Origin: a virus | Reading direction: 5' to 3' (one strand) | Length of the DNA stretch: 40,732 nucleotides | Virus record (IMG/VR): IMGVR_UViG_3300029319_000132 | Coordinates: 1 to 40,732 of that record | Shown here: positions 17,440 through 23,514 of the stretch, piece by piece | Layout of the letters: the number at the start of each line of letters is the position of its first letter | Numbering within the stretch: position 1 is the stretch's first letter | The notes under the pieces: model-generated | Told to the model about the DNA's origin: nothing | Databases searched by the model: none | What the model saw: the letters and a program-made list of their open reading frames with translations, nothing else | Translations under genes and position numbers: made by a program

Positions 17440-17980
17440 TGAATAGTTCCTCAAATGTAGTGCCGAAGGCTTCGAGTTGTGCAAGGGCTACTTGCTCGGT
17501 TGCAAGGACATCAGCCTTGCCATATGTTTCAATTATCTCCCAAGGAATGTCATAAAACGTCTTACCTTCCTTGAAATACGGCGCGACAAGGTCTGTCTCC
17601 TTTTGTACTCCACTATACTTTTCTGCAAGACTAGCAAGTCCCAAAGGCCAACGACGCGCCCGCGCCAGTAAATATTCCGCAACCATCGTGTCATAGATAT
17701 GTCCCTCGTATACGAATCCGCAGTCGCGAATCCAAGATAGATCGAACTTTATATTCTGTCCAACAATAACGTCAGCGTGGTTCAAGGCAGCTTGAAATTT
17801 TGTGAACGCACCCTCGGTCGGCGGCTGTGTCGAGTGATAGTAGCAGTCGTAGTCCACAGTGCTGTTGAGCCACTTGTAGCCTATCGACACAAGTTGGTTG
17901 CCGAAATACGGCAGGGGTGTGGACGAACCGTTCGCCTTCTCACGATGCGTTGTTTCGATGTCAAAGGTCAAGACATTCAT
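17396..17980 (-). CDS. 3'-5' proofreading exonuclease (DnaQ-like) split from the polymerase
   Basis: A 194-residue DEDDy exonuclease with all catalytic motifs: TFDIET (Asp7, Glu9), GQNIKFDLSW (Asp80) and YGKADVLA (Tyr153, Asp157). It corresponds to the N-terminal half of T7-like polymerases, which normally carry exonuclease and polymerase in one chain of about 700 residues. After the third motif it continues for about 35 residues into a tail (GTLAHFASIA) read in a frame one base from the polymerase. ATG 17980 overlaps the helicase stop (TGATG) behind an AGGGGAG box. Most likely the two proteins assemble to give a proofreading polymerase. A programmed +1 shift or a sequence error could instead produce one fused chain. 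Confidence 0.9.
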   Translation of the reverse strand: MNVLTFDIETTHREKANGSSTPLPYFGNQLVSIGYKWLNSTVDYDCYYHSTQPPTEGAFTKFQAALNHADVIVGQNIKFDLSWIRDCGFVYEGHIYDTMVAEYLLARARRWPLGLASLAEKYSGVQKETDLVAPYFKEGKTFYDIPWEIIETYGKADVLATEQVALAQLEAFGTTFEELFNEESGTLAHFASIA

Positions 17981-19221
17981 CAGTAGTATACTCCCCTGTG
18001 TACATCGATGTGACAAGTCTCCATGCCGTGCCAGCCGTTAATCTTGTTCTTCGATATGCAGATGTGGCGCACCGTGTTCTCCTCTTCAGAAGTTCCGGTC
18101 TTGCCGATACCTATGATGACATCTGCCTCACCAGCCTTACCGGTCTTCGAGTTGTCCATCATGTTGTAGTCAATAAATTGACGGTCATGTCCGTCGTTTG
18201 ACGCCTGACTGACAGCCCACACAAGCAACTTGTTACGCTTGGCAACCTCTCGGGCAAGAACATATATTTCTTTGAGGCGCTCGTCGCCCCGACTGAAGTT
18301 GCCGTCAACCCGGAACTTGTCAAGCTGATCACAGAACATCACGTCCGGTTGATTTAGCTGTGCGTAGTCATTCAATTCATCCATCGACATACCCACAGCG
18401 TCCATGACCGTCAGGTAGGGGTCCACCTCTGCCATGTACCTGTCGTTGAGTTCGTCGGATGCCGACTGCATCTCTGCCTTCGTCTGTGCAAAGTATGCCT
18501 GAATGATGCGCGTCTTTATCTTGTCGGCACGTTCCTCATTTGCCCAGTACACAACCTTTTGTTTTTGCTTGATATACTGAGAGGCAGTAAATGCACAGAA
18601 AGTTGTCTTGCCCGTTTCTGGTCGGGCAAAGATGATACCCAAGTTGCCACGGTCCATCCCCGGCAACCTGCTGGAGATGATGTCCCAGTCAAAAGGGAAG
18701 TCGGGATCACCAGCTTCGTCCTCCAAGAGTTCTGACAGACCCTTCGTCACTTCTGTGTATGTGGTCTTGTCAGACATGCGCCCATCCTCGACCATGTCGA
18801 TCAGGGTCTTGAGTTCACCGAAATGTTCTGACTCGCCGGTAAAAATGGCAATAGCCTTCTCACCTATCTGACGCGCCCTGTCACGAACCCAGAAGTTCTT
18901 GACTACGTCATACTCTAGGTCCTGCGTGTCAGAAACCTGACTCGGCAGCGTGTCAATTATTTCGTAAATCTCGTGCATAGCAGAGGCTGGCATGGCAGGA
19001 TTACGATCCGCCACGACTGCCGCTAACTGGCGGGGATGCAGGTCTGTCTTGTAATTCTGATGTGCATACTTGATGGCGTCATACAGAGTGACATGGCGTC
19101 CCTCGAACATGTCGCGAGTGATGATGTTCTTCACGCGCTCGTCGTAGAACTTGAAGTTCAGTAGGTAGCCGAGAACCTGTGTCTCAAGTGATGTACTTGT
19201 CGAAAGTGTGCTTTCGCTCAT
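17980..19221 (-). CDS. DnaB-type replicative helicase
   Basis: A 413-residue RecA-fold helicase. The N-terminal 150 residues are helical and resemble the DnaB N-domain (SLETQVLGYLLNFKFYDERV). The Walker A loop is IFARPETGKTT (about residues 197-207) with Glu where most have Gly or Ser-Val. This is followed by YWANEERADKIKTRI, Walker B PDVMFCDQLDKF (Asp298), and a C-terminal core with LLVWAVSQAS. It would unwind DNA ahead of the polymerase and associate with the primase encoded upstream, whose end it overlaps by 38 nt. The start at 19221 has a GAAGGATATGACAGACG leader with a suitable GAAGGA. The helicase is separate from the primase, unlike the fused T7 gp4. Confidence 0.92.
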   Translation of the reverse strand: MSESTLSTSTSLETQVLGYLLNFKFYDERVKNIITRDMFEGRHVTLYDAIKYAHQNYKTDLHPRQLAAVVADRNPAMPASAMHEIYEIIDTLPSQVSDTQDLEYDVVKNFWVRDRARQIGEKAIAIFTGESEHFGELKTLIDMVEDGRMSDKTTYTEVTKGLSELLEDEAGDPDFPFDWDIISSRLPGMDRGNLGIIFARPETGKTTFCAFTASQYIKQKQKVVYWANEERADKIKTRIIQAYFAQTKAEMQSASDELNDRYMAEVDPYLTVMDAVGMSMDELNDYAQLNQPDVMFCDQLDKFRVDGNFSRGDERLKEIYVLAREVAKRNKLLVWAVSQASNDGHDRQFIDYNMMDNSKTGKAGEADVIIGIGKTGTSEEENTVRHICISKNKINGWHGMETCHIDVHRGVYY

Positions 19222-19990
19222 CGTCTGTCATATCCTTCACGTCTTTATCTAAGATAACTAAGCTGGTTGGCCGGATGGCCTGTAGTCTGCGAACCAAGTC
19301 TAGTGCCTTCTTTGTGGCATCTTTGTCAAGTGCTACAATTAAGCGGTCGTAGGTTCGCAGCGTGGGTATGTGGGATTCCAGAAGGCTGGTGCCGAGCAAG
19401 GCTACTCCTGAAAGAATATTAAATACACTGCAAGCAGAAGCACAGTCTTCCAAAAGAACAGCGGTACGGCTCCTGCCGCAAATGAAAGGACGACCTGATT
19501 TTCCATATCTCCACCATTTCGGTTTCATCTGTTGATCTAAGGCTCGACCTGCTGCATCGACAACCCTGTTGTTGTGCCGGATGAGATACACCACACGATT
19601 ACTGCGGAAGTCATACCGAATATCAGCCAAGCCGTTGCGGTATGCTTCATAGGCGTTCACTCGACGAACGTAGGCTTCTGCCTCGGGTTGCCGGGACAGC
19701 GACACAAACGTGTCTGGCAGTTCGAAGTCAAGAAAAGTATTGGTAATGGAAAGAGGTTTGGTAGTGTTGTTCTTCTTGAGTAGTGGATGTAAGGGAGTAT
19801 CTTTGCGGATACGAAACCCCGTGCGTCCACGAACATCACAGTCTGCATGAAAGCAGTACCACAACCGCTCACCATTGACTTCCGACACGCTGAATGTATT
19901 CTTCTTGCCACAAGACGGGCAGTCCATGCGGAGGTTGCCTGAACCACCGATGGGCAAGTCTTCAACAAGTTCTTTGATCCAAGAGGTCAT
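19184..19990 (-). CDS. DNA primase (zinc finger plus TOPRIM-type core)
   Basis: A 268-residue primase synthesising RNA primers at the fork. An N-terminal zinc finger is visible: CPSC at 24-27 and CFHADC at 46-51. The TOPRIM-type core shows AVLLEDCASA (Glu181) and IVALDKDATKKAL (Asp222, Asp224), the acidic residues that bind metal. It is the first gene of the leftward block, with helicase, exonuclease and polymerase following in overlap. ATG 19990 begins MTSWIKELVED, a usual phage primase opening; an upstream ATG at 20008 has no better ribosome-binding site, so the start is uncertain by six codons. I could not identify a convincing promoter for it in 19991-20100. Confidence 0.9.
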   Translation of the reverse strand: MTSWIKELVEDLPIGGSGNLRMDCPSCGKKNTFSVSEVNGERLWYCFHADCDVRGRTGFRIRKDTPLHPLLKKNNTTKPLSITNTFLDFELPDTFVSLSRQPEAEAYVRRVNAYEAYRNGLADIRYDFRSNRVVYLIRHNNRVVDAAGRALDQQMKPKWWRYGKSGRPFICGRSRTAVLLEDCASACSVFNILSGVALLGTSLLESHIPTLRTYDRLIVALDKDATKKALDLVRRLQAIRPTSLVILDKDVKDMTDDERKHTFDKYIT

Positions 19991-20040
19991 GGACAACGAG
20001 TACACCATACAGGAAACTCAGTCAACAACAAAAAAATTAC

Positions 20041-20069
20041 TTGACAAGAGTGAAACGCAATCTTACTCT
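20041..20069 (+). promoter_or_regulatory. Early rightward promoter
   Basis: A perfect TTGACA (20041-20046) is followed after exactly 17 bases by TACTCT (20064-20069), in the divergent gap between the leftward primase and the rightward early genes. A short A-rich run precedes it. It would start transcripts about 25 bases before the first early gene. The -10 box is only a partial match. Confidence 0.55.
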
Positions 20070-20102
20070 CCCCTTATACTCCCCCCTGTAGGTTACCTTG
20101 TT

Positions 20103-20246
20103 ATGAAAAAAATCAATAAGATAAACCCTATAGCTAAAGAGTTACCTAAGTATGGTAGGCGGGTTGTACCTGACAAAAGAAAAAACAAGGAAGACAAAAG
20201 AATGACAAAAGAGGTACGCGATGCCAAGACCACCGAAGATAGATGA
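20103..20246 (+). CDS. Small basic phage protein (early block)
   Basis: A 47-residue strongly basic protein beginning MKKINKINPIAKELPKYGRR. The NPIAK.L....R.V...K pattern recurs in small hypothetical proteins of many proteobacterial phages. It is the first gene after the early rightward promoter and overlaps the next gene by 26 nt, within which the next gene's GAGG box lies. The frame extends upstream to a start inside the primase gene, but the promoter position argues for ATG 20103. Function is unknown. High charge suggests nucleic-acid or ribosome contact. Confidence 0.6.
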   Translation: MKKINKINPIAKELPKYGRRVVPDKRKNKEDKRMTKEVRDAKTTEDR

Positions 20247-20448
20247 ACCCACAAAAACTTACAACTTGTTGATGGCGAAGGTTCAGTATGACAAGCTGGC
20301 AACCCATGCTGCTGCCATGCAGAAACGTAGCCTCGAACAGGTCGCGGTTGCTGACTTGATACGGGATGCCATCGACATTTACTTGGAAAGTATCGAAGAT
20401 GATGACTACGAAGGTGGTGTGGGTCCTCTTGCTAGTGACAGCATTTAG
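20221..20448 (+). CDS. Ribbon-helix-helix-like DNA-binding protein
   Basis: A 75-residue protein beginning MPRPPKIDEPTKTYNLLMAK. A short strand (KTYNLLM) is followed by two helices (VQYDKLATHAAAMQKRSLEQ and AVADLIRDAIDIYLESI). This is the layout of Arc/CopG-type ribbon-helix-helix regulators, where the strand pairs between monomers and enters the DNA groove. The C-terminus is a short acidic tail. It is encoded next to the divergent early promoter region, a fitting place for a transcriptional regulator. The operator it would bind is not identified. An AGAGG box lies six bases before the ATG. Confidence 0.72.
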   Translation: MPRPPKIDEPTKTYNLLMAKVQYDKLATHAAAMQKRSLEQVAVADLIRDAIDIYLESIEDDDYEGGVGPLASDSI

Positions 20449-20599
20449 CAGCGAAGACTTTGAATTTGAACCTATTGGTGCCTACGACACGATAGCAGAG
20501 TGTCACTTTGCATCGACACAGGAATTCTGGGACGACATGCCTCTGAACAAGGAGGCTCTGTGCATGCGCGTGGAGGAACTAACTTATGAGAAAAATTAA
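20399..20599 (+). CDS. Small exported protein with signal peptide
   Basis: A 66-residue protein with two adjacent ATG codons (20399 and 20402) behind a GGAAAG box, the first at better spacing. Residues 2-18 (TTKVVWVLLLVTAFSS) form a signal-peptide-like hydrophobic stretch. The mature part is acidic and includes two cysteines (AECHFAS and ALCMRVEE) that could pair in the periplasm. The pattern of signal peptide, 'IAEC', and a late Cys resembles a recurrent family of small phage exported proteins, and the gene at 26100 looks like a relative. A role at the cell envelope, such as superinfection exclusion, is conceivable but not shown. Confidence 0.68.
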   Translation: MMTTKVVWVLLLVTAFSSEDFEFEPIGAYDTIAECHFASTQEFWDDMPLNKEALCMRVEELTYEKN

Positions 20600-20855
20600 G
20601 TTGCCAAGGGACAGAAAGGGCGACGAACTCATGCCGTACGTCCTGTCGAAGGATGGACGCCACGAAGTCGTCGCTCCTGTGTCTTCTGTCCGTATCGGAG
20701 AGACAAACAGAAACGCAGTGAAGTCAAGGCACTGTGTAGACTATCCGAGGTGGATAGCCCTGTTTGTCGGAAGAAGTGAGGCCGAATGCAAAAAGTGGCT
20801 TGACAAGTACAAAACGCAGGTGTTAAAACTGTGCATACCGTACGAGGTTTCCTAG
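20586..20855 (+). CDS. Hypothetical early protein
   Basis: An 89-residue basic protein starting MRKIKLPRDRKGDELMPYVL behind a GGAGGAACT ribosome-binding site, overlapping the preceding gene by 14 nt. The C-terminal half (YPRWIALFVGRSEAECKKWL) has an aromatic-rich strand followed by a helix. No family is recognised. Its stop codon falls inside the loop of a 12-bp inverted repeat. It is the last gene before a strong terminator, so it closes the first early transcription unit together with the regulator gene upstream. Confidence 0.72.
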   Translation: MRKIKLPRDRKGDELMPYVLSKDGRHEVVAPVSSVRIGETNRNAVKSRHCVDYPRWIALFVGRSEAECKKWLDKYKTQVLKLCIPYEVS

Positions 20856-20878
20856 CGGTTCCTTTTCCTCGTACGGTA
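20836..20878 (+). repeat. 12-bp perfect inverted repeat around a stop codon
   Basis: TACCGTACGAGG (20836-20847) and CCTCGTACGGTA (20867-20878) are perfect inverted repeats separated by 19 bases holding the TAG stop of the preceding gene. The left arm itself contains the palindrome CGTACG-like core CCGTACGAGG. No T run follows. It may be an operator, an mRNA 3'-end stabilising hairpin, or the first half of a double terminator. Confidence 0.7.
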
Positions 20879-20901
20879 GCTTCTTTGTGGTTGAAGTTGA
20901 G

Positions 20902-20941
20902 ACAGGGCTGGCAGAAATGCTGGCCCTGTTCTTTTTTGTTT
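20902..20941 (+). terminator. Strong intrinsic terminator with GAAA tetraloop
   Basis: ACAGGGCTGGCA (20902-20913), loop GAAA (20914-20917) and TGCTGGCCCTGT (20918-20929) form a 12-bp stem with two G-U pairs. It is followed by TCTTTTTTGTTT. This is a textbook rho-independent terminator capped by a stable GNRA tetraloop. It ends the first early unit, and the next promoter begins inside its T tract. Confidence 0.9.
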
Positions 20942-20968
20942 GACAGGTATGTTTGTTACCGGTATGGG
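20940..20968 (+). promoter_or_regulatory. Second early rightward promoter
   Basis: TTGACA (20940-20945) begins in the T tract of the terminator. TATGGG (20963-20968) lies 17 bases downstream. The -35 with following GG (TTGACAGG) is identical to that of the late promoter at 26045. The -10 box is weak, so activity may need help from a regulator. It would serve the genes from 20997 onward. Confidence 0.5.
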
Positions 20969-20996
20969 TTACATATCTTAAAAAGGAGATCGACAC

Positions 20997-21239
20997 ATGG
21001 AAGTAATCGTAAAAGACGACGACCGCCGACAGCTTCTGAAGGCACACAATGATCTGCGTAACATGATCACCACGATTCACGAGTGCCACGACGTTTGGAT
21101 GTCCGACGTAGGCAAGCTAGAGCATCTGCAACATCTGTTGCACCACGCGCTCAAGTTCACCCCGCCGGTTGACGATGAAGGCAAAAAGATGTGGTGGCGT
21201 GACTATGTCTACGAAGAAGAGGTGCCTATCGATGACTAG
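20997..21239 (+). CDS. Hypothetical early protein
   Basis: An 80-residue protein behind a good AAAAAGGAGAT ribosome-binding site. It is mainly helical, with many His, Asp and Glu residues (RNMITTIHECHDVWM, LEHLQHLLHHALKF) and an acidic C-terminus. The helices could form a small coiled-coil or helical hairpin dimer. No family is recognised. It is the first gene of the second early unit and overlaps the next gene by 8 nt (ATGACTAG), so the two are translationally coupled. Confidence 0.72.
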   Translation: MEVIVKDDDRRQLLKAHNDLRNMITTIHECHDVWMSDVGKLEHLQHLLHHALKFTPPVDDEGKKMWWRDYVYEEEVPIDD

Positions 21240-21513
21240 GTTGTATCAACTGGTGATGGACAGCGCAAAGAACCCGCTGTCCAACATTCCCGACGTGAAC
21301 ACCCGTCACATGATTATGCAAATCCTTGCGTGGATGTGGTGCATCGTGTTCTCGTCGTGGGTGGGATCGATTGTCGTGTTCGGCATCAGTGCGCTTGTCC
21401 ACGCAATCCTGTTGGCTGGCATCTTTATCACGCTGGGTGTGTTCGAAACGGCAAAACGTAAGCCGCAGTATTTCGGTGGACTCGGCAGGGGTAATGGGGG
21501 TGAGCATGAATAG
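21232..21513 (+). CDS. Small membrane protein with two transmembrane helices
   Basis: A 93-residue protein starting MTRLYQLVMDSAKNPLSNIP at ATG 21232, inside the end of the preceding gene. Two hydrophobic helices follow in close succession, around residues 27-49 (ILAWMWCIVFSSWVGSIVVF) and 50-70 (ISALVHAILLAGIFITLGVF). The Arg/Lys-rich C-terminus probably stays in the cytoplasm. The family is familiar as a hypothetical protein of marine phages but has no assigned role. Position in the early block, away from the lysozyme, argues against a holin and for takeover of a host membrane function. It overlaps the next start by 8 nt. Confidence 0.72.
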   Translation: MTRLYQLVMDSAKNPLSNIPDVNTRHMIMQILAWMWCIVFSSWVGSIVVFGISALVHAILLAGIFITLGVFETAKRKPQYFGGLGRGNGGEHE

Positions 21514-21658
21514 ATACTATGTAGAATTTGTGTCCCACTATGCAGAACTGAACGTCGAATCCAGAATGATATATATGTATGTCTATGCCTACAGCCCAGA
21601 GCAGGTCAAAGACATGCTAAAAGAATATCAAATCGTCGCGATTGATCAGACAGATTAG
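21506..21658 (+). CDS. Small hypothetical early protein
   Basis: A 50-residue protein, MNRYYVEFVSHYAELNVESR onward, with alternating hydrophobic residues in two strand-like segments (YVEFVSHYA and MIYMYVYAYS) and a helix containing PEQVKDMLKEY. The beta-beta-alpha layout with the first strand YYVEF suggests a small compact fold. ATG 21506 follows GGGGGTGAGC. The frame continues upstream but only inside the preceding gene, so the short form is preferred. Function is unknown. Confidence 0.65.
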   Translation: MNRYYVEFVSHYAELNVESRMIYMYVYAYSPEQVKDMLKEYQIVAIDQTD

Positions 21659-21667
21659 GGGGTGAAC

Positions 21668-21820
21668 ATGACTAAGTTATGGGACAAGGTGGTGGACTAT
21701 TACCTCACGCACGATGACATTGAGATATTCCTGTTTGTGTGCTGCTGGGCCTTCTTGGGCTGGATGATGTTTCACGCCTTCAATGGCATTATGGAAAGGA
21801 TTTACTGTTCATGCGTGTGA
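21668..21820 (+). CDS. Small single-pass membrane protein
   Basis: A 50-residue protein, MTKLWDKVVDYYLTHDDIEI onward, behind a GGGGGTGAAC box. A hydrophobic helix from about residue 19 to 38 (EIFLFVCCWAFLGWMMFHAF) contains two adjacent cysteines, and the C-terminus carries two more (YCSCV). It overlaps the following gene by 10 nt. Its placement among early genes with other membrane peptides suggests a host-envelope role; no family is recognised. Confidence 0.65.
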   Translation: MTKLWDKVVDYYLTHDDIEIFLFVCCWAFLGWMMFHAFNGIMERIYCSCV

Positions 21821-22122
21821 TTGAAAACCACGTTGAATCTTGTCACTGCTGGCACTGTGGCGGCTACGGCAAGGTATCGTACATACGAGATGGGGATGTC
21901 GAGGACTGGGGTCACTGTCACGACTGTGACGGCAGCGGGGAACTGTACCGCGCTAAGATCACACAGACGACGGTGATCCGTGCCTTCTTGACACAAGCAA
22001 AACATGCACTAGAAGACATAGACCTGATGGACAGCGACCTTGATCAGATATACACAAAGATCGATCAGGTGGTTGCTGATGTTGAAAACTACGAGAAAAA
22101 GGTAGGGACACGCGATGGGTAA
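21811..22122 (+). CDS. DnaJ-type zinc-finger protein, stand-alone
   Basis: A 103-residue protein from ATG 21811, chosen because GGAAAGG precedes it; the frame stays open upstream without a ribosome-binding site. Residues 10-45 hold CHCWHCGGYGKV and CHDCDGSGELY, two CxxCxGxG-type units that form the zinc-binding module of DnaJ. The C-terminal half is an acidic helix with a probable coiled coil (LDQIYTKIDQVVADVENYEK). The J-domain is absent, so it is not a co-chaperone in the usual sense. The same type of zinc module is inserted in this phage's DNA polymerase, so this protein may bind the replisome or mimic that insert. It overlaps the next gene by 8 nt. Confidence 0.78.
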   Translation: MRVIENHVESCHCWHCGGYGKVSYIRDGDVEDWGHCHDCDGSGELYRAKITQTTVIRAFLTQAKHALEDIDLMDSDLDQIYTKIDQVVADVENYEKKVGTRDG

Positions 22123-22285
22123 GGTAAAAGACTGGGTGATTGAGATGGAAGAGGACGCCTCGTACATGACACGTCAGGAATTCATGGACAAGCACGGCGA
22201 GACTGTTGTCGAATACTACGACGAACTGCAACTCAAGTGGCAATTCGACCACGCAGAGCCGGGAGAGCCTGACGATGTTGGCTGA
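22115..22285 (+). CDS. Small acidic hypothetical protein
   Basis: A 56-residue protein starting MGKVKDWVIEMEEDASYMTR at ATG 22115, behind the AGGGACACGCG end of the preceding gene. It is rich in Asp and Glu and mostly helical (REFMDKHGETVVEYYDELQL-like middle). The pattern 'DWVIEMEEDA...FMDKHG' is seen in small phage proteins of unknown role. Its stop codon TGA at 22283 is the first of four TGACAAA heptamers that open the accessory island, so it marks the left edge of the ordinary early genes. Confidence 0.65.
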   Translation: MGKVKDWVIEMEEDASYMTRQEFMDKHGETVVEYYDELQLKWQFDHAEPGEPDDVG

Positions 22286-22469
22286 CAAACTAGTGACAAA
22301 TGACAAACGCCATGACAAACCGACCACGCTTTCCCGCGAATATGTCTGCGATAACTGCGGCGAACCGGCGATGACCCGGGAGGGTGACCGGTTGCGCTGT
22401 CCGTCGTGCTGGCTCCGGGAACAGGGCCAGAAAATAAAACCTATTGACCGGGGCGGATATCGGCCCTAG
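22275..22469 (+). CDS. Small zinc-ribbon protein
   Basis: A 64-residue protein starting at ATG 22275 within the end of the preceding gene and after GGGAGAG. The C-terminal half carries a zinc ribbon: YVCDNCGEPAM and LRCPSCWLREQ, two CxxC knuckles 16 residues apart. The N-terminus is translated from the TGACAAA repeat cluster (TNDKRHDKP), so the repeats are part of the coding sequence. Zinc ribbons of this size often bind nucleic acid or a protein partner. The next gene starts 34 bases downstream with its own leader. Confidence 0.62.
   Translation: MLADKLVTNDKRHDKPTTLSREYVCDNCGEPAMTREGDRLRCPSCWLREQGQKIKPIDRGGYRP
22283..22319 (+). repeat. Cluster of four TGACAAA heptamers at the left edge of the island
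   Basis: TGACAAA occurs at 22283, 22294, 22301 and 22313, four times in 37 bases; the last is the start of box A. The first contains the stop codon of the preceding gene. Spacings of 11, 7 and 12 are irregular. The array sits where the base composition changes to the GC-richer island. Confidence 0.7.
22312..22330 (+). repeat. Island repeat box A
   Basis: ATGACAAACCGACCACGCT. It differs from box C at one position and belongs to a set of four close copies plus one degenerate copy confined to the island. In its own frame it encodes MTNRPR. Confidence 0.8.
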
Positions 22470-22503
22470 TCTTGCCGCATCGTTTTTAACGAAAGGAACC
22501 GCT

Positions 22504-22749
22504 ATGAAAAAACGAATCCACATAAACCAGCACGTCATCCGCGCCAACAAAAAGAATGGCACGAATGACCCGGCGATCACTGTTAAAACATCCAGAAACA
22601 ATTACTACGCTAACCGTGTGGAAATAGGCGGACCATCGTCCGTTGTATATTCACCGGACAAGCCGCTTTCATGTGGTGCGCGTGTATGGGTGGAAACTGA
22701 CGATACGGTAATGATCTACACCGGCGACGATATAAAGGTGGTGGCATGA
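22504..22749 (+). CDS. Conserved small phage protein of the accessory island
   Basis: An 81-residue protein starting MKKRIHINQHVIRANKKNGT at ATG 22504, behind the leader GAAAGGAACCGCT. The pattern 'KKRIH.NQH.IRAN...G...P.ITVKT..N.YA..V.I.GPS.VVY.P..PLSCGARVW.ET' is one I recall from hypothetical proteins of actinobacterial and rhizobial phages, where it is strongly conserved. It appears to be a compact all-beta fold. It overlaps the next gene by 4 nt (ATGA), so it is coupled to the DUF7178-like protein, its likely partner. Function is unknown. Confidence 0.78.
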   Translation: MKKRIHINQHVIRANKKNGTNDPAITVKTSRNNYYANRVEIGGPSSVVYSPDKPLSCGARVWVETDDTVMIYTGDDIKVVA

Positions 22750-22765
22750 CAAAACAGGCCACGCT
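22746..22765 (+). repeat. Island repeat box B (at a start codon)
   Basis: ATGACAAAACAGGCCACGCT, 20 bases, the only copy with one extra base. The ATG is the start of the DUF7178-like gene, so boxes B and C bracket that gene exactly. Confidence 0.8.
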
Positions 22766-23363
22766 AGTCGATCATCAAAGAATGATCCACAACATCACCG
22801 GCGTTTATCTTGATGCTGACAAAACGCAACACGCGGAAGGTCTCGTCTGGTACGAAAACGCACAGAAGGCGGCGTATCATATCGCGGTAAAATATGACGT
22901 GCCGGTTTATCTGGTGGTGGCCGTCATCGCCGCGCTTTCACCTAACAACAAATGGTCACGCAACCTGACAAACGCCGACGCTCTGATCGGCGCGTTTATC
23001 CGGGGCGACGGCATGGATTCCGTCAAGGTCTCGACCTATCACAAGATGAAGCAGAAAGCATGGGACATTTTGGCGGCGCGTCCGGGATACGATACAGCAA
23101 AAATCATGTTAAAGGGCCAGAAAATCACGTCGTTTTTCATGGATATCATGGGCGAGTTCAACGTGACAATCGACGGCCACGCACGAAACATTGCTTACGG
23201 TGAGCGCGTCGGATTGACTGACGACCGGACAAACATCGGCGTCCGCGAATACCGAGCTTTGCAAGCCGCATATGAGGCAGCAGCGGAACAGCTCGGTCTC
23301 ATGCCGTACCAGCTACAGGCGATCACTTGGCGCGTCTGGCGCGACCGGCACGGCATCAAATGA
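22746..23363 (+). CDS. DUF7178-like protein with helix-hairpin-helix glycosylase-like features
   Basis: A 205-residue basic protein. Residues 55-78 (AVIAALSPNNKWSRNLTNADAL), the segment KAWDILAARPGYD, GQKITSFFMDIMG and TIDGHARNIAYG are the landmarks I associate with the DUF7178 family of phage proteins. The order of helices, 'iaalSP...W..N...A' then 'K...F...i.G......iD.ha', is also reminiscent of the helix-hairpin-helix DNA glycosylase fold, but the catalytic Asp/Lys set is not evident. It is bounded by near-identical boxes at its start codon and stop codon, and it overlaps the preceding gene by 4 nt. A DNA-binding or base-recognition role is a guess from fold resemblance. Confidence 0.8.
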   Translation: MTKQATLVDHQRMIHNITGVYLDADKTQHAEGLVWYENAQKAAYHIAVKYDVPVYLVVAVIAALSPNNKWSRNLTNADALIGAFIRGDGMDSVKVSTYHKMKQKAWDILAARPGYDTAKIMLKGQKITSFFMDIMGEFNVTIDGHARNIAYGERVGLTDDRTNIGVREYRALQAAYEAAAEQLGLMPYQLQAITWRVWRDRHGIK

Positions 23364-23378
23364 CAAACCGGCCACGCT
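23360..23378 (+). repeat. Island repeat box C (at a stop codon)
   Basis: ATGACAAACCGGCCACGCT. The TGA at 23361-23363 is the stop of the DUF7178-like gene. Read from its own ATG it gives MTNRPR and a stop. Confidence 0.85.
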
Positions 23379-23383
23379 AAACA

Positions 23384-23402
23384 ATGACAAAAAAGCCACG
23401 CT
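23384..23402 (+). repeat. Island repeat box D
   Basis: ATGACAAAAAAGCCACGCT, 24 bases after box C, opening the non-coding stretch before the DUF932 gene. Its own frame starts MTKKPR. Confidence 0.8.
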
Positions 23403-23464
23403 ATATTTTTTGGAGTCCGCTTGCGCTATCGGGTTGCCGGGTCACTGGGACTGGGCGCGGGGCG

Positions 23465-23514
23465 GGCAACGGTGGCGGCGAGTCGCGGGGCCGCCACCAT
23501 CCCCGATCGTTGCC
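23465..23514 (+). other. Long GC-rich hairpin in the 263-bp gap before the DUF932 gene
   Basis: GGCAACGGTGGCGGC (23465-23479) can pair with GCCGCCACC (23490-23498) and, beyond an unpaired ATCCCCGATC, with GTTGCC (23509-23514). The inner 9-bp stem is perfect. A second small hairpin, GCCGAA/TTCGGC, follows at 23512-23537 with a T run inside its loop side. I see no convincing gene in 23364-23626. The structure may be an attenuator or an mRNA leader of the DUF932 gene. Confidence 0.6.

Noticed and set aside
19991-20100. Leftward promoter for primase
   Set aside because: Candidate boxes such as TTGACT-17-TACTCG or TTGTTG-16-TATGGT are too weak, or would put the start of transcription at the start codon.
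19875-20246. Longer version of the 47-aa early protein starting inside the primase gene
   Set aside because: The promoter at 20041-20069 lies downstream of those starts, and only the part from 20103 resembles known phage proteins.
22283-23402. CRISPR array or iteron origin made by the repeat boxes
   Set aside because: Spacing between boxes is irregular (24 to over 600 bases), the intervals are genes, and the copies differ in length; gene-edge repeats fit better.
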